Part shown: one piece after another, positions 34,486 to 43,374 of the stretch
Position numbering within the stretch: position 1 is the first letter of the stretch
How the letters are laid out: every line of letters begins with the position of its first letter
NCBI RefSeq assembly: GCF_014201615.1
Contig: NZ_JACHEU010000001.1
Location: forward strand, 1,817,631-1,881,630
DNA: 64,000 bases
Source of the DNA: Aquamicrobium lusatiense
Lineage (GTDB): Bacteria > Pseudomonadota > Alphaproteobacteria > Rhizobiales > Rhizobiaceae
Reading direction: 5' to 3'
Notes under the pieces: model-generated
The model's database searches: none
Seen by the model: only the letters and a program-made list of their open reading frames with translations
Told to the model about the DNA's origin: nothing
Position numbers and translations under genes: made by a program

Positions 34486-37413
34486 TCATGGATCGAGCTC
34501 CCGCAGCCAATCGGGGACGGGTGAACCTCGGGAACCTGCCGCGGGAGGTTCACACGGAGGTTCACACCTACAAGGCTCTGAATTCACGGGGCTTTGTGAA
34601 CCTCGCGAACCTTGTGAACCTTTTCCGGCATCATCCTTCGCATGTGCGTGCGCGCGCGCGTGCGTAAGGGTTGGGAGAGGTTCACAAGGTTCACAAGGTT
34701 CACATTTATCATTCCGATCAATGGCCTGGTCGTGTGAACCTCGGTTCTGGAGGTTCACACCCGCGGCCCGAGGTTCACACGCGTCGGGCCCTCGTGCGCC
34801 GGATTGCGGACGCGACGGCTGCTCGGAGACCTTCAGCTGCCACTTGACCGCCCGCCGAAACGTGCCCGCCTGGACCAGCCTGAGGGTCAGATCGCCCACC
34901 CGGAACACGCGGTCCCGCATCTTCTTGATGGCGATCCCGAAGCTGGTCTTTTGCGCGCGATCCGTGTGGCCGGTGATCGGGGGCGCCGGATCGCAGAACA
35001 GGGCCACGTCGAAGAGGTCGGCCGCGCCCACCTCGGCGGTCCCGAACCGGTCCCACCAGGCGGCGATGAAGGCGCTCCAGCCCGCGCCCTCGCTGTCGGA
35101 GGCCTCCATCATCTCGTCGAGATTGCCGAGAAAGCCGGGAATGCCTGCGACCTCGAACACGCCGCCCACGACATGCGCCCAGTTCTCGAAGGAGCCGATG
35201 GTGCGCGCCCCGCGCGGCTTTCCGGCGGCGATCCACGCCTGGCAGAGCGTGAGGCAGGCGGCGACCAAGCGGGGGCGGTTGGCACGCACCCATGTCATCA
35301 GATCGGGATGGCGGAAGCCGGTGCGCTGCCACGGGCGCTCCTCGTGAGGATCGAGCCGGATGCGCAGGAGGCGGCGCGCCATCTCGTTGGAGAACTCGGG
35401 GTTGTTGCCGGTGGCGATCCAGAGACAGCGGATCGGCAGCCGCGCCATTTCCGATGCGCCGAGGATCCGGTCCTCCCAGAAGGGCGCCGTCAGGGCGGCC
35501 GCGACGGCGGAGCTGTCGAGCTTGGCGCGCAGGTTGTCGATCAGCACGATGGCGGGGATCTGGCGCAGCTTGGCGGTGACGCGCTTGCGCCATTCGTCGT
35601 CGTCGCGCCCTTCGGTCATCACGCTAGCGCCTGAGCCGGTGAGGATGGTGGCCACGGCATCGACCATCAGCGTGGCGCCGGAGCCGGGGCTGGGCTTCTC
35701 GATCAGGTGCAGCGGCGTCGGCCCGTCGATCATGCCCCGCAGGAAGCCGAGCAGCAGCAGCGCGATCACATGCGCCATTTCGGCGGGGCCGACGAACGGG
35801 AAGTCGCCGAGCAGATCCTCGCAGAGCAGATTGCGGGCGGCGGCAACCTCGGCGGTTGACGGCTTGGCCGGAATGGTCGGCACCACAAATCCGGGCGTCG
35901 GGGCATAGAGAAGCCGCGCGTCGGGATGATATCCCGGCGTGGTCAGCAGCGTGCCGCCGCGACCGAACACGGGCGTGTTGACGATGCCCACCAGCACGGG
36001 CAGCGCGGGATCGGGCGTGGCCAGCACGGACTTGACCACGGCGATCGGCGGCGGGGCCGCGACCAGCTCGCCCTTGCCGTTCAGCTTCTTCCAGTGCGCC
36101 AGCCGCGCCAGCATGTGACGCAGCCGTTCCTCGGTGATCGCGGTGGCGACCGGACGGCCCTCGTCGTCGGGCACCACCCATGTCGGCTGCCCGGCAAAAC
36201 GGAACACCCATGGCGTCCGGTTCGAGGCCATCAGCAGGCTCCAGACCCGCTCGACCGAGCGGGCCAGATCGCCTTCGTCGGCACGCAAGGTGGGGATGGC
36301 CTCGCCGCTGCCCTGATAGTTGACCGGCCGATGCTGCCCGATCAGCAGTGTGGGTTCGGCCTCGGTGATGGCCTCCGCATCGGCGATCAGGGCGGCGACA
36401 GCCTCGGGCCCCTCGCGCAGCAGCAGGTCGTTGAAATCCTCGCCTTCCTCGGGCGGCAAGACGACGGCCACGTCGCGCCCTTGCGCGCGCAGGCGCCGGG
36501 CGGCGGCCTCGGCGGCCCGCAGACCGGCCCCGGAGGTGTCGTTGTCGGCCAGGATCAGCACGCGCCGGACGCCAGGCGGCAGATCGACCTGTTCGAGGCC
36601 CGATGTCGACAACGTCGCCCAGACCGGCAGATCGGGGCATGCGGTCATCACCGCGAGGCCGGTCTCGATGCCTTCGGAAAGCGCCAGCCTGTCGCCGTCG
36701 CCGAGATCGGCGAGACGCACCGCGCCACCAGCCACCCGGCCCAGCATCTTCTTCGCCTTGTCGAGCGGCGCCTTGGTGACCGCCTCTTCCTCAATGGAGA
36801 GGTAACTGCGGTGCAGGCCGATCACCGCGTCGTTGCGGTCGCGGACCTGTCCCAGCATGGCCGGATATCCAGTCTTGGTCTCCCAGTGGGCCAGGTCGGC
36901 GTGAAACAGCAGATCGGCATTTTCGGGTACGGCGAGGCCACGACCCGTCAGATACTGCGCGACCGGGGTGCCTTCGATCGACTTCGCTGCCGTCAGGATA
37001 TGCGCGATCTCGAGCGCGGGATCGCGCTTGGCGGGTGGAGGGCTCGAAGGCGCCCTCCGTTCTGGCGTGCCGGGCGCAATGCCCGCGATCTCGGCCGCCT
37101 CGACGATCAGCGCCCGGCCGTCGAGCCCGGTCGCTTCCTCGATGGCGCTGATCGGGCCGCCGCCCTGATTGCCGTCGAAATCGATCCAGTCGCCGGCATG
37201 CGCGCCGCGCAGGGTGATGACACAGGAGCCGGTATTGCGCGGCGCGGCGCCCCGGATGTTGGCGAGCCGCCACTCGTCGCCCGACCTGCGCCCGCGCGGA
37301 AACAGGCGTGGCACCCAGACTTCCGCGGTCTCGCGAAGGCGCGCCACCACCAGATCGAGATCGTAGCGCAGAGGCTCGCCGCCGAGCGGTTTGGCGTCGT
37401 TGAGGTCAAGCAA
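34486..37413 (-). CDS. Toprim primase / replication ATPase
   Basis: A 975-residue replication protein. The N-terminal part (about 1-130) resembles the zinc-poor CHC2/DUF7146-like primase region; a Toprim domain follows (ALSEGIETGLAVMTACPDLP, then VLILADNDTSGAGL). The second half is a helicase-like ATPase (PSPGSGATLMVDAVATILTG as Walker A-like, IPAIVLIDN as Walker B). The last 120 residues are low complexity (CEPCEPCEP) because the DNA there is a repeat array. Such proteins start phage DNA replication, often at an origin within their own gene. Confidence 0.82.
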   Translation of the reverse strand: MLDLNDAKPLGGEPLRYDLDLVVARLRETAEVWVPRLFPRGRRSGDEWRLANIRGAAPRNTGSCVITLRGAHAGDWIDFDGNQGGGPISAIEEATGLDGRALIVEAAEIAGIAPGTPERRAPSSPPPAKRDPALEIAHILTAAKSIEGTPVAQYLTGRGLAVPENADLLFHADLAHWETKTGYPAMLGQVRDRNDAVIGLHRSYLSIEEEAVTKAPLDKAKKMLGRVAGGAVRLADLGDGDRLALSEGIETGLAVMTACPDLPVWATLSTSGLEQVDLPPGVRRVLILADNDTSGAGLRAAEAAARRLRAQGRDVAVVLPPEEGEDFNDLLLREGPEAVAALIADAEAITEAEPTLLIGQHRPVNYQGSGEAIPTLRADEGDLARSVERVWSLLMASNRTPWVFRFAGQPTWVVPDDEGRPVATAITEERLRHMLARLAHWKKLNGKGELVAAPPPIAVVKSVLATPDPALPVLVGIVNTPVFGRGGTLLTTPGYHPDARLLYAPTPGFVVPTIPAKPSTAEVAAARNLLCEDLLGDFPFVGPAEMAHVIALLLLGFLRGMIDGPTPLHLIEKPSPGSGATLMVDAVATILTGSGASVMTEGRDDDEWRKRVTAKLRQIPAIVLIDNLRAKLDSSAVAAALTAPFWEDRILGASEMARLPIRCLWIATGNNPEFSNEMARRLLRIRLDPHEERPWQRTGFRHPDLMTWVRANRPRLVAACLTLCQAWIAAGKPRGARTIGSFENWAHVVGGVFEVAGIPGFLGNLDEMMEASDSEGAGWSAFIAAWWDRFGTAEVGAADLFDVALFCDPAPPITGHTDRAQKTSFGIAIKKMRDRVFRVGDLTLRLVQAGTFRRAVKWQLKVSEQPSRPQSGARGPDACEPRAAGVNLQNRGSHDQAIDRNDKCEPCEPCEPLPTLTHARAHAHAKDDAGKGSQGSRGSQSPVNSEPCRCEPPCEPPAAGSRGSPVPDWLRELDP
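34521..34778. repeat. Iteron-like array of GTGAACC/GGTTCAC, candidate origin
   Basis: Eleven perfect copies of one heptamer in 258 bases: GTGAACC at 34521, 34596, 34614 and 34734, and GGTTCAC at 34547, 34559, 34679, 34688, 34697, 34752 and 34772. Three are in tandem at 9-base spacing. Between the halves lies an alternating GC tract (about 34644-34665), and an AT-rich piece follows at 34704. The copies are read in different codon phases, so the DNA itself is conserved. Location inside the primase gene fits a phage origin. Confidence 0.65.
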
Positions 37414-38689
37414 GGATCACCAGACCTTTCTCGGCCCGCGTGATCGCGGTGTAGAGCCAGCGGTTGCGGTCGGCGGCGCTGCGTCCGAAGCCGTCGTCGA
37501 ACACGACGACGTTCTCCCATTGCGAGCCCTGCGACTTGTGGCAGGTGATCGCGTAGCCCCAGCTGGACTCGATCAGCCCGCGCCGGATCTGCCATTCACG
37601 CCGCCCGCGCTCGGGGTCGTAGGCGACATGATCGGCATACTCGCCGCGCCAGAAGCTCTGTCGCCCACCGAGGCTCACCCCGTCCTCGGTCTCGACCTTG
37701 GCGCTGAAGGCGAAGGCGTCGTCCGGATCCTGCCGCACCTCGGTGAGGGTCAGGAACATGCCGTTGATCAGCCCGAGATCGTGGCGGTTCTTGAGACAGA
37801 TGATCTTCTCGCCGCCGCCTGTCGGAAAATCCGCACCGAACCCGGCCGCGCGCTTCATCGCGGTGTTCAGCCAGCGCCGCGTCGCGTTGGTGCCGCAGAT
37901 CACCTGGCCACCCTGGAGCATCTGCGCGGGACCGACCTCGTGGCGGGACATCTTCCAGACATGGTCGTCATGCGCGCCGGGTGGGATCGGCAGGCCCTCG
38001 CGGGCCAGCGTCGCGAGCCGCAGGATGGCGCTGTCGCCTGCCTGGCGGTGCACCTCGGTCAGCATCACGTCCGGGGCGGTCTCGGTGAAAAAGCCCGTGT
38101 CCTTGACGGGCGGCAGCTGCCCCGGATCGCCCAGCACCAGGATCGGCTTGCCGAAGGCCAGGAGATCGTGGGCCATCTCCTTGCCCACCATCGACACCTC
38201 GTCGAGCACCAGGAGGTCCGCGTCGCGCAGGATCGACTGCTCATTGATCAGGAACTTCGGCTGGTGGATGTCCTCCAGGCGCAGATCGAGCTGGGCGATG
38301 CGCGTCATCGCGAAGCCGCGCTCGGCCGGGCCCATGCGCGGCAGGTCGCGCCGCAGCGCCGCCAGATCCTCGGTCGCGCGCGCGATCTCTTCGGGCGTCG
38401 CCTCGGAGACGCGGTAGATCAGGCTGTGGATGGTCTGCGCGGACGTGCCCTTGCGCGTCATGACGAGCGCCGCCTTGCCGGTGAAGGCGGCGAAAAGCAC
38501 GCCGCCAAGCCCGCCCGGGGTCATCGGTTCAAGCCCCAGCGCCTCGATCGCCATGGCGGTGATGGTGGTCTTGCCGGTCCCGGCATAGCCGAAGAGGCGG
38601 AAGATCTGCTGCTCGTCCCGCCGCGTCTCGTACCAGTCACGGATCGCGGCGATGGCGCGGCCCTGGGTATCAGAAAGGGTGATGGTCAT
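37406..38689 (-). CDS. RecD/Dda-like helicase
   Basis: A 427-residue SF1 helicase: Walker A FGYAGTGKTT near residue 30, LVLDEVSMV as motif II, LGDPGQLPPV as motif III, and the UvrD-type C-terminal motif ITCHKSQGSQWENVVVFDD with YTAITRAEKGLVI. It would unwind DNA in replication or recombination. The ATG at 38689 overlaps the nuclease stop as ATGA; a longer frame to 39037 is a shadow of the nuclease gene. It overlaps the primase by 8 bases. Confidence 0.9.
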   Translation of the reverse strand: MTITLSDTQGRAIAAIRDWYETRRDEQQIFRLFGYAGTGKTTITAMAIEALGLEPMTPGGLGGVLFAAFTGKAALVMTRKGTSAQTIHSLIYRVSEATPEEIARATEDLAALRRDLPRMGPAERGFAMTRIAQLDLRLEDIHQPKFLINEQSILRDADLLVLDEVSMVGKEMAHDLLAFGKPILVLGDPGQLPPVKDTGFFTETAPDVMLTEVHRQAGDSAILRLATLAREGLPIPPGAHDDHVWKMSRHEVGPAQMLQGGQVICGTNATRRWLNTAMKRAAGFGADFPTGGGEKIICLKNRHDLGLINGMFLTLTEVRQDPDDAFAFSAKVETEDGVSLGGRQSFWRGEYADHVAYDPERGRREWQIRRGLIESSWGYAITCHKSQGSQWENVVVFDDGFGRSAADRNRWLYTAITRAEKGLVILA

Positions 38690-39459
38690 TCGCGGCCCTC
38701 CCAGCAGCGGGTTGCGAACGGGCAGAACCGGCAGAGGAAGAAGTCGGGACTGGCCGCGATGCGGGACAGCAGATCGCCCGCGTCGGCGGCGCGCAGCACG
38801 TCGACCGCCTTGTCCGACAGCGCCTGCGCGGCGGCCGGATCGAACAACACATGCTCGTGGTAAAGCTCGCAGGTGTCCTTGTTCAGCGCCGTGAAAAGCG
38901 CGGACCCGAGGCCCATGTAGGCCATGTAGATCTGCATCTGGCCGAAATAGACGGGCTTCGAGAGCTGCACGCCTTTCTTCGCGGTGTCGGACCAGGACGA
39001 GGCTTTCAGCGCCTTGTGCTCCCAGAGCAAAGGCCATTCGAGGCCGATCTCCGGGCCGCCGACGATCACGCCGTCCACGTGGCCGCGAATGCGCCCGCCC
39101 GCCGTCTCGAAACCGAACTGGCCGCCAGCCTGCGTCTGCGTGCGCAGATCGAATCCGGCCTGCCGGAGCCAGCGGATCGCCAGATCCTCGAAGACATGCC
39201 CGGCCGCGAAGATGCGAAGAACGCGCCCCTCGAGGCTCTTGCCGGGATCGGGCGGCGTGTGGGTGACCTCGTAGACCAGCCGCCGCGCGCAGGGCTCGCC
39301 GATGCGGCTGGCGCCCAGATAATTGCGCGGGCGCTGGCCCTCGCGTTCGGCCTCCAGCGCGGCATCGATGCGGCCGTTGATCCGCGCGCCGAGGGGTTCC
39401 GGTTCAGAGGCGTCGCGACCATAGACGAAACCCGAACCGTGATTGAAATCGACCAGCAT
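38686..39459 (-). CDS. Cas4/RecB-like PD-(D/E)XK exonuclease
   Basis: A 257-residue nuclease with GHVDGVIVGGPEI (active Asp) and LLWEHKALK (E-x-K). A Cys near residue 53 (EPCARRLVYE) and the C-terminal FLCRFCPFATRCW give four Cys, the arrangement of Fe-S RecB/Cas4-type nucleases. It probably resects or processes DNA ends for phage recombination, together with the helicase and the ATPase at 40796. The ATG at 39459 begins the recognisable protein. Confidence 0.85.
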   Translation of the reverse strand: MLVDFNHGSGFVYGRDASEPEPLGARINGRIDAALEAEREGQRPRNYLGASRIGEPCARRLVYEVTHTPPDPGKSLEGRVLRIFAAGHVFEDLAIRWLRQAGFDLRTQTQAGGQFGFETAGGRIRGHVDGVIVGGPEIGLEWPLLWEHKALKASSWSDTAKKGVQLSKPVYFGQMQIYMAYMGLGSALFTALNKDTCELYHEHVLFDPAAAQALSDKAVDVLRAADAGDLLSRIAASPDFFLCRFCPFATRCWEGRE

Positions 39460-39470
39460 CAGCACCCCCC

Positions 39471-39812
39471 TCAGAACGGCACGTCGCCATTGTCGGACTG
39501 GCGCTGCATCGAAGCCTGAAAGCCGTCGACGCAGGCCTCGATCACGCGGTCGATGTCCGCGGCCGGGCGGTCGAAGAAGGGCTCCATCAGGCCCATCTCC
39601 GTCAGCGCCTCGGCGAGCATCCTGCGGGCCTCCACGATGGCGCGCGTCTCCATGTCGGTCTTGTCGATCATGCCGTGGTTCCTTTTGGCGTTGGCCGAGC
39701 CCGCCATCAGGCAAGCCATCGAGCAGAAGCGGTAATGAGGGTGACGATCCCAGCGCAGACCGTGGCAGTAGCCGAAGCCCCGGGCCTCGCGACCGCACTG
39801 GACGCAGGGCAC
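39471..39812 (-). CDS. DUF6511 zinc-finger-like phage protein
   Basis: About 113 residues with an N-terminal zinc-binding pattern (PCVQCGREARGFGY, then RFCSMACLMAG, C-x2-C and C-x3-C) and a helical C-terminal part (EPFFDRPAADIDRVIEACVDG) as in DUF6511. No ATG lies before the zinc motif; the GTG at 39812 is the best start, but the protein might begin slightly earlier by an unusual codon. It lies between the 77-residue gene and the nuclease. Confidence 0.6.
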   Translation of the reverse strand: MPCVQCGREARGFGYCHGLRWDRHPHYRFCSMACLMAGSANAKRNHGMIDKTDMETRAIVEARRMLAEALTEMGLMEPFFDRPAADIDRVIEACVDGFQASMQRQSDNGDVPF

Positions 39813-39835
39813 GCGCCGGGCGAGATCGGCGCGCG

Positions 39836-40069
39836 TTACCCCATGAGCAGCAGGTCCAGCGCGTCGCGCTCCTCCCTGTCCGGCGCGGCGGTCCGGCGTT
39901 CGGAGGACAGCACGATGAACCGGCTGATGGCGTTCGATGCCATGCATTCCAGATCGCGCCGGGTCAGGCTGGCGATGGGCCGGTCGAGACGCCCGCGCGC
40001 CTCGAGCCAGCGTCCCATCGCCAGTGCCGCCTCCGTCGTGACATGCGCCTGCCATTCGTCTGGGCTCAC
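39836..40069 (-). CDS. Small phage protein, function unknown
   Basis: A 77-residue helical protein (SPDEWQAHVTTEAALAMGRW, then LECMASNAISRFIVLSSERR). Start is GTG 40069, overlapping the stop of the preceding gene (GTGA). I do not recognise the family. Conserved-looking composition and coupling make it a real gene of the recombination operon. Confidence 0.55.
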   Translation of the reverse strand: MSPDEWQAHVTTEAALAMGRWLEARGRLDRPIASLTRRDLECMASNAISRFIVLSSERRTAAPDREERDALDLLLMG

Positions 40070-40791
40070 GGGTTCAGCCAGGCCGGGCCGTTGCCGGGTT
40101 TGGCGGCGGGCGGTGTCTGGGTGGCGGGCTGGGCGGGAGCCGACGGCGCGCCCCAGGCCGGCGCCGCCGGCGCGGAGGCCGACTGCGGCTGGCCCCATGC
40201 CGGGGTCGCGGACTGCGCGGCTGCGGCGGCGGGCCGGGGCTTGTTCGAGGGCTGGGCGGCCACGGGCTCGCCCGCCATCACCTTCTGCCATTCGGGCGCG
40301 GTGGGCAGCACGACATGGTCGAGCTTGTTGGCGTCCTTGTAGGCGGGGTTGCGGCTCGGCTCGATCTGGATCTTCGCGACGAAGCTGATCCCGTCGAGAT
40401 CGGCGAGCCCGCGCAGCACCCGCTTGGCCTTCGCCGCCTCGCTCATGTCCTCGGGGTTCAGACCCAGCGCGCTGTCGATCATCGCGCGGAAGGTCGATTT
40501 CGAAATCTTCCAGCCGATCGACTGGCCCTGCTCGTCGAGCTTGCCGCCCTTCACGGTGAAGTTCTGCCAGAACTTGCGCCGGGCATGCGGACCCTCGGCG
40601 ACGGTGAACTCGGCATCGAGCATCAGCACGTCGCTGCCGGGCTGGTTCGAGGCCTTGAGAAGCCCGCGATCCACATCGCTCGACCCGTCGGTGCCGCCCT
40701 TGCGCAGCGTCATCACCAGCTTGGCGAAGGTGCCGTCGGGGATCAGGTCGCCGGACTGCTGCGGCTCCACGTCGTTCATGTCGAAGGTCAT
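40066..40791 (-). CDS. DUF669-like, probable single-strand DNA-binding protein
   Basis: A 241-residue protein. The N-terminal 150 residues are beta-rich (GDLIPDGTFAKLVMTLRKGG, then FWQNFTVKGGKLDEQGQSIG) like DUF669 proteins, which accompany phage recombinases; the C-terminal 80 residues are a Pro/Ala/Gln tail ending in PGNGPAWLNP. Globular head plus disordered tail resembles SSB organisation. AGGA precedes the ATG. It follows the Sak4-like ATPase, a usual partner. Confidence 0.6.
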   Translation of the reverse strand: MTFDMNDVEPQQSGDLIPDGTFAKLVMTLRKGGTDGSSDVDRGLLKASNQPGSDVLMLDAEFTVAEGPHARRKFWQNFTVKGGKLDEQGQSIGWKISKSTFRAMIDSALGLNPEDMSEAAKAKRVLRGLADLDGISFVAKIQIEPSRNPAYKDANKLDHVVLPTAPEWQKVMAGEPVAAQPSNKPRPAAAAAQSATPAWGQPQSASAPAAPAWGAPSAPAQPATQTPPAAKPGNGPAWLNP

Positions 40792-40795
40792 GTCG

Positions 40796-41650
40796 TCATC
40801 CTTTCCGGGGTTGATTGATCTTGGTGAGGAGCGCGCCGAGATCGGGCGGCTCGGTCAGGTCGAGCCTGCCGCTGCGATCCTTGGCCGGCAGGCCGAACGG
40901 ATTGCCGGATTGACAGACAAGGCGGCGCGCGTTGCCCTTGTCGGGATCGTGACGCCAGGTCGGGAGCGCATCGGGGCCCGCGCCGGGATCCTGCGAGAAC
41001 AGGCTCATCGTCAGCACTTGGTCGACGATGCCGGGGAGTTCGCGGGCGACCTTTCCGCCGTCCATCTGCGGCTGCCAGGTCACCCGGTTCATGTCGTCGA
41101 CGACCTTCTCGAGGATGCCGACGAAGATGACCGTGCGCCCCGGCGCATGCTGGAGGTGCTTGAGAAGCCCGATGACCTCGCGCGCCAGAAGCCCGTATGC
41201 GCCACGCGTGTCCGGTTTGCCGGTGCGTTCCGACAGCGCTTCGGGCCGGGTCTTGGCCCATGCCATGGCTTGGCGCGTCAGGTCGGTGATGCTGTCGACG
41301 AAGATGATGCGCTTGGTGTCGATCTTCTCGGCCAACTCGGAATGATGCGCCCGCAGATGCGCATGGTGCGCCTCCGAGAAATGCTCCTCGGGCTGGGCGG
41401 CCGGGTTCGCGCCGCCGATCAGGCAGGCGATGTCGACCGCATCGGCAAAGCGCCGGATCGGGATGCTGTCGCCCGGCCAGTCCTGGACGGACTTGAGGCC
41501 CGCCTCCAGATCGATGCAGAGCGTCTCGGCGGGCGGCAGGGTCTTCAGCAGCGTGGTCTTGCCCGCGCCGCTCGGCCCGAACAGCGCCATGGTGGTCTTG
41601 CCCTGCGCCTCGCGCAGCCGGTCGTCGGCGGAGATGATGCGCAGGCTCAT
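40796..41650 (-). CDS. RecA-fold ATPase, Sak4-like
   Basis: A 284-residue ATP-binding protein: Walker A FGPSGAGKTTLLK near residue 25, Walker B RIIFVDSITDL near 120. The fold and neighbours suggest a Sak4-type phage recombination ATPase that helps anneal single strands. The ATG at 41650 overlaps the stop of the preceding gene (ATGA); the frame is open to 41854 as a shadow. Its exact biochemical role is inference. Confidence 0.75.
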   Translation of the reverse strand: MSLRIISADDRLREAQGKTTMALFGPSGAGKTTLLKTLPPAETLCIDLEAGLKSVQDWPGDSIPIRRFADAVDIACLIGGANPAAQPEEHFSEAHHAHLRAHHSELAEKIDTKRIIFVDSITDLTRQAMAWAKTRPEALSERTGKPDTRGAYGLLAREVIGLLKHLQHAPGRTVIFVGILEKVVDDMNRVTWQPQMDGGKVARELPGIVDQVLTMSLFSQDPGAGPDALPTWRHDPDKGNARRLVCQSGNPFGLPAKDRSGRLDLTEPPDLGALLTKINQPRKG

Positions 41651-42180
41651 TGGTCGCCCCCCTGCGGGACGATCTCGATCTTCAGCGTGCCGGGCCGGAC
41701 GGTGCGCGCGGGTTCGAAACCGGCACGGATGGCGTCGGGCCAGGCTGCGTATTTGCGCTCGGGCACCTTGAACGCGATGTCGACATACTGCGCGGGATCG
41801 TCCCCGGCGGCGCGGATGCGCTCGACCATGGCAGCGAGACGATCCTGATCCCAATCGACCCGTTTCGGCAGGTCGGCGACCACGGTGAAGTCGCCTTCAT
41901 CGAACCGGATCGTGCCAGTGTCCTTGCCTGCGGCCTGCCGCTCCTCGGCGGCGCGGGTGGCGTAGCGGACGGTCAGCGCGCCATCGAGGCGGGCCTTCGC
42001 GGCCTTGTCGCGCTTGATGCGCTCGTCGACGTCGCGCTGCAGGATGGCCAGCAGTTCGACGGGCAGCTGGGCGATGTCCTGCAAGCCGAGGCCCGGCAGG
42101 TCGTCGACGGTGGGGGTGTTCGCGGGGAACGGCATGTAAGGGTCTCCATGATCGGCGAAGAGGGATTGGAAGGCGGTCAT
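41647..42180 (-). CDS. Phage protein of unknown function
   Basis: A 177-residue protein with a coiled central helix (LLAILQRDVDERIKRDKAAK) and a C-terminal part with FTVVADLPKRVDWDQDRLAA and VPERKYAAWPDAI. No family I can name with confidence. The ATG at 42180 forms TGATG with the upstream stop, and it overlaps the ATPase gene, so it is part of the recombination operon, perhaps a partner of the ATPase. Confidence 0.6.
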   Translation of the reverse strand: MTAFQSLFADHGDPYMPFPANTPTVDDLPGLGLQDIAQLPVELLAILQRDVDERIKRDKAAKARLDGALTVRYATRAAEERQAAGKDTGTIRFDEGDFTVVADLPKRVDWDQDRLAAMVERIRAAGDDPAQYVDIAFKVPERKYAAWPDAIRAGFEPARTVRPGTLKIEIVPQGGDQ

Positions 42181-42569
42181 CACGCGGCAGCCCGACCGCT
42201 CGAACCGGTGGCGTGGTCGGGCTGCCCCTGCTCGGCGAGCAGGAGCGCGGACAGCGACACGGCTGCGGCCTTCGGCTTGGGGCGGGCGACGGCGATGTAG
42301 GCGAACTGGTCGGGGCCCGTGCGCTCCTGCACCAGATGCACGAGGCCCTGTTCGGCGGCCCAGAAGGCGCGCGACCCGAGCCGGGCCAATTCCGCGCGCT
42401 GTTGATCCGGGAGCCGGGCGAACATCGGGAAGATGTCGAGGACCAGAAAGCCGCGATGGTATTCCAGCCGGTCGCCCGGCACGGCCTGCGCCACCCAGGC
42501 GCAGAACTCGATCTCGGTGAGCGGCCGGCGGGCGCGGACCGTGATGAAGGGGGTGGTGCCCATGAACAT
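42180..42569 (-). CDS. Phage protein of unknown function
   Basis: A 129-residue protein (FITVRARRPLTEIEFCAWVA, then FPMFARLPDQQRAELARLGS) with no recognised domain. The ATG at 42569 has AGGAGG close upstream, one of the better ribosome sites in the operon. It lies between the sigma-like protein and the 177-residue protein. Confidence 0.6.
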   Translation of the reverse strand: MFMGTTPFITVRARRPLTEIEFCAWVAQAVPGDRLEYHRGFLVLDIFPMFARLPDQQRAELARLGSRAFWAAEQGLVHLVQERTGPDQFAYIAVARPKPKAAAVSLSALLLAEQGQPDHATGSSGRAAA

Positions 42570-42591
42570 GATCTCCTCCTTTCGCCTCTAC

Positions 42592-43185
42592 TCAGGCCGC
42601 CGCGAAATCGTCCCAGGCGGGACCGAGACCGTGGGCGGTGAGGACGTGGCGGAGATCGGCGAGGCGGCGGTAGAGCGCTGACCGGCTGCCGAAACCCTCG
42701 GCCGCCAGCGCGCTGACGGGGCGATGCGCCAGCGCCGCGCAGAACCGGCGATCCTCGGCCGGCAGCCGCGCGAGGGCGGCCTGCAGGGCGTGGTGAAGTT
42801 CGGTGACAGCGGCGGCGCAGCAGGTCTGGCCGTGCCAGGCGGCAAGGCCGTCGTCCTCGGTCAGCGTGTCGCCGACCGGCTCGCGGGTACCGGCCAGCGG
42901 CACCTCGAGCGAGAGCAGCGACCCACCCTGCGCGCGGCGCTTGCGGTGGTGACGCATCGCGATCCGCGAGGATTGGTTGCGGAGCACGATGTTGGCGAAG
43001 GCGCCGATGCTGCCGCGCGCGGGGTCGTAGGCGGGCAAGCGGCGCAGCAGATCGACTAGGAGGTCCTGGCCCAGATCCTCGCGCTCGCAGACCGGCAGGC
43101 ACAGCTTGCGCCGCAGCCGTTGCGCCGCCGCATCGGCCTCGCGGATGATGGTTTCAATGTCGTCGGGGGAAAGTTCGATCTGCAT
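42592..43185 (-). CDS. Sigma-70-like protein of the phage early operon
   Basis: A 197-residue protein. The N-terminal half matches sigma region 2 (REDLGQDLLVDLLRRLPAYD, then GSIGAFANIVLRNQSSRIAM), and the C-terminal half has a region 4-like helix-turn-helix (RPVSALAAEGFGSRSALYRR). It is the first gene of the leftward replication operon. It may direct phage transcription or act as a regulator. Divergence from true sigma factors leaves function open. Confidence 0.7.
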   Translation of the reverse strand: MQIELSPDDIETIIREADAAAQRLRRKLCLPVCEREDLGQDLLVDLLRRLPAYDPARGSIGAFANIVLRNQSSRIAMRHHRKRRAQGGSLLSLEVPLAGTREPVGDTLTEDDGLAAWHGQTCCAAAVTELHHALQAALARLPAEDRRFCAALAHRPVSALAAEGFGSRSALYRRLADLRHVLTAHGLGPAWDDFAAA

Positions 43186-43374
43186 CGCTGTGCGCCTCGG
43201 TCATCGTTTCTGATGAGCCCAAGGTGCCGGATGCGGTCGGCGCGCAGGTGGGAACGGGGTGGGAATAAGGTGGGGGTTTGGTGGGTCTGGCCCTTTGCCC
43301 AAGGCGACGAGTGTGGCGCTTCACTCAGCCCTTGTGGCTGGACTGCTTATTGTCGGGCGGGTTTTGCGTTCTGC

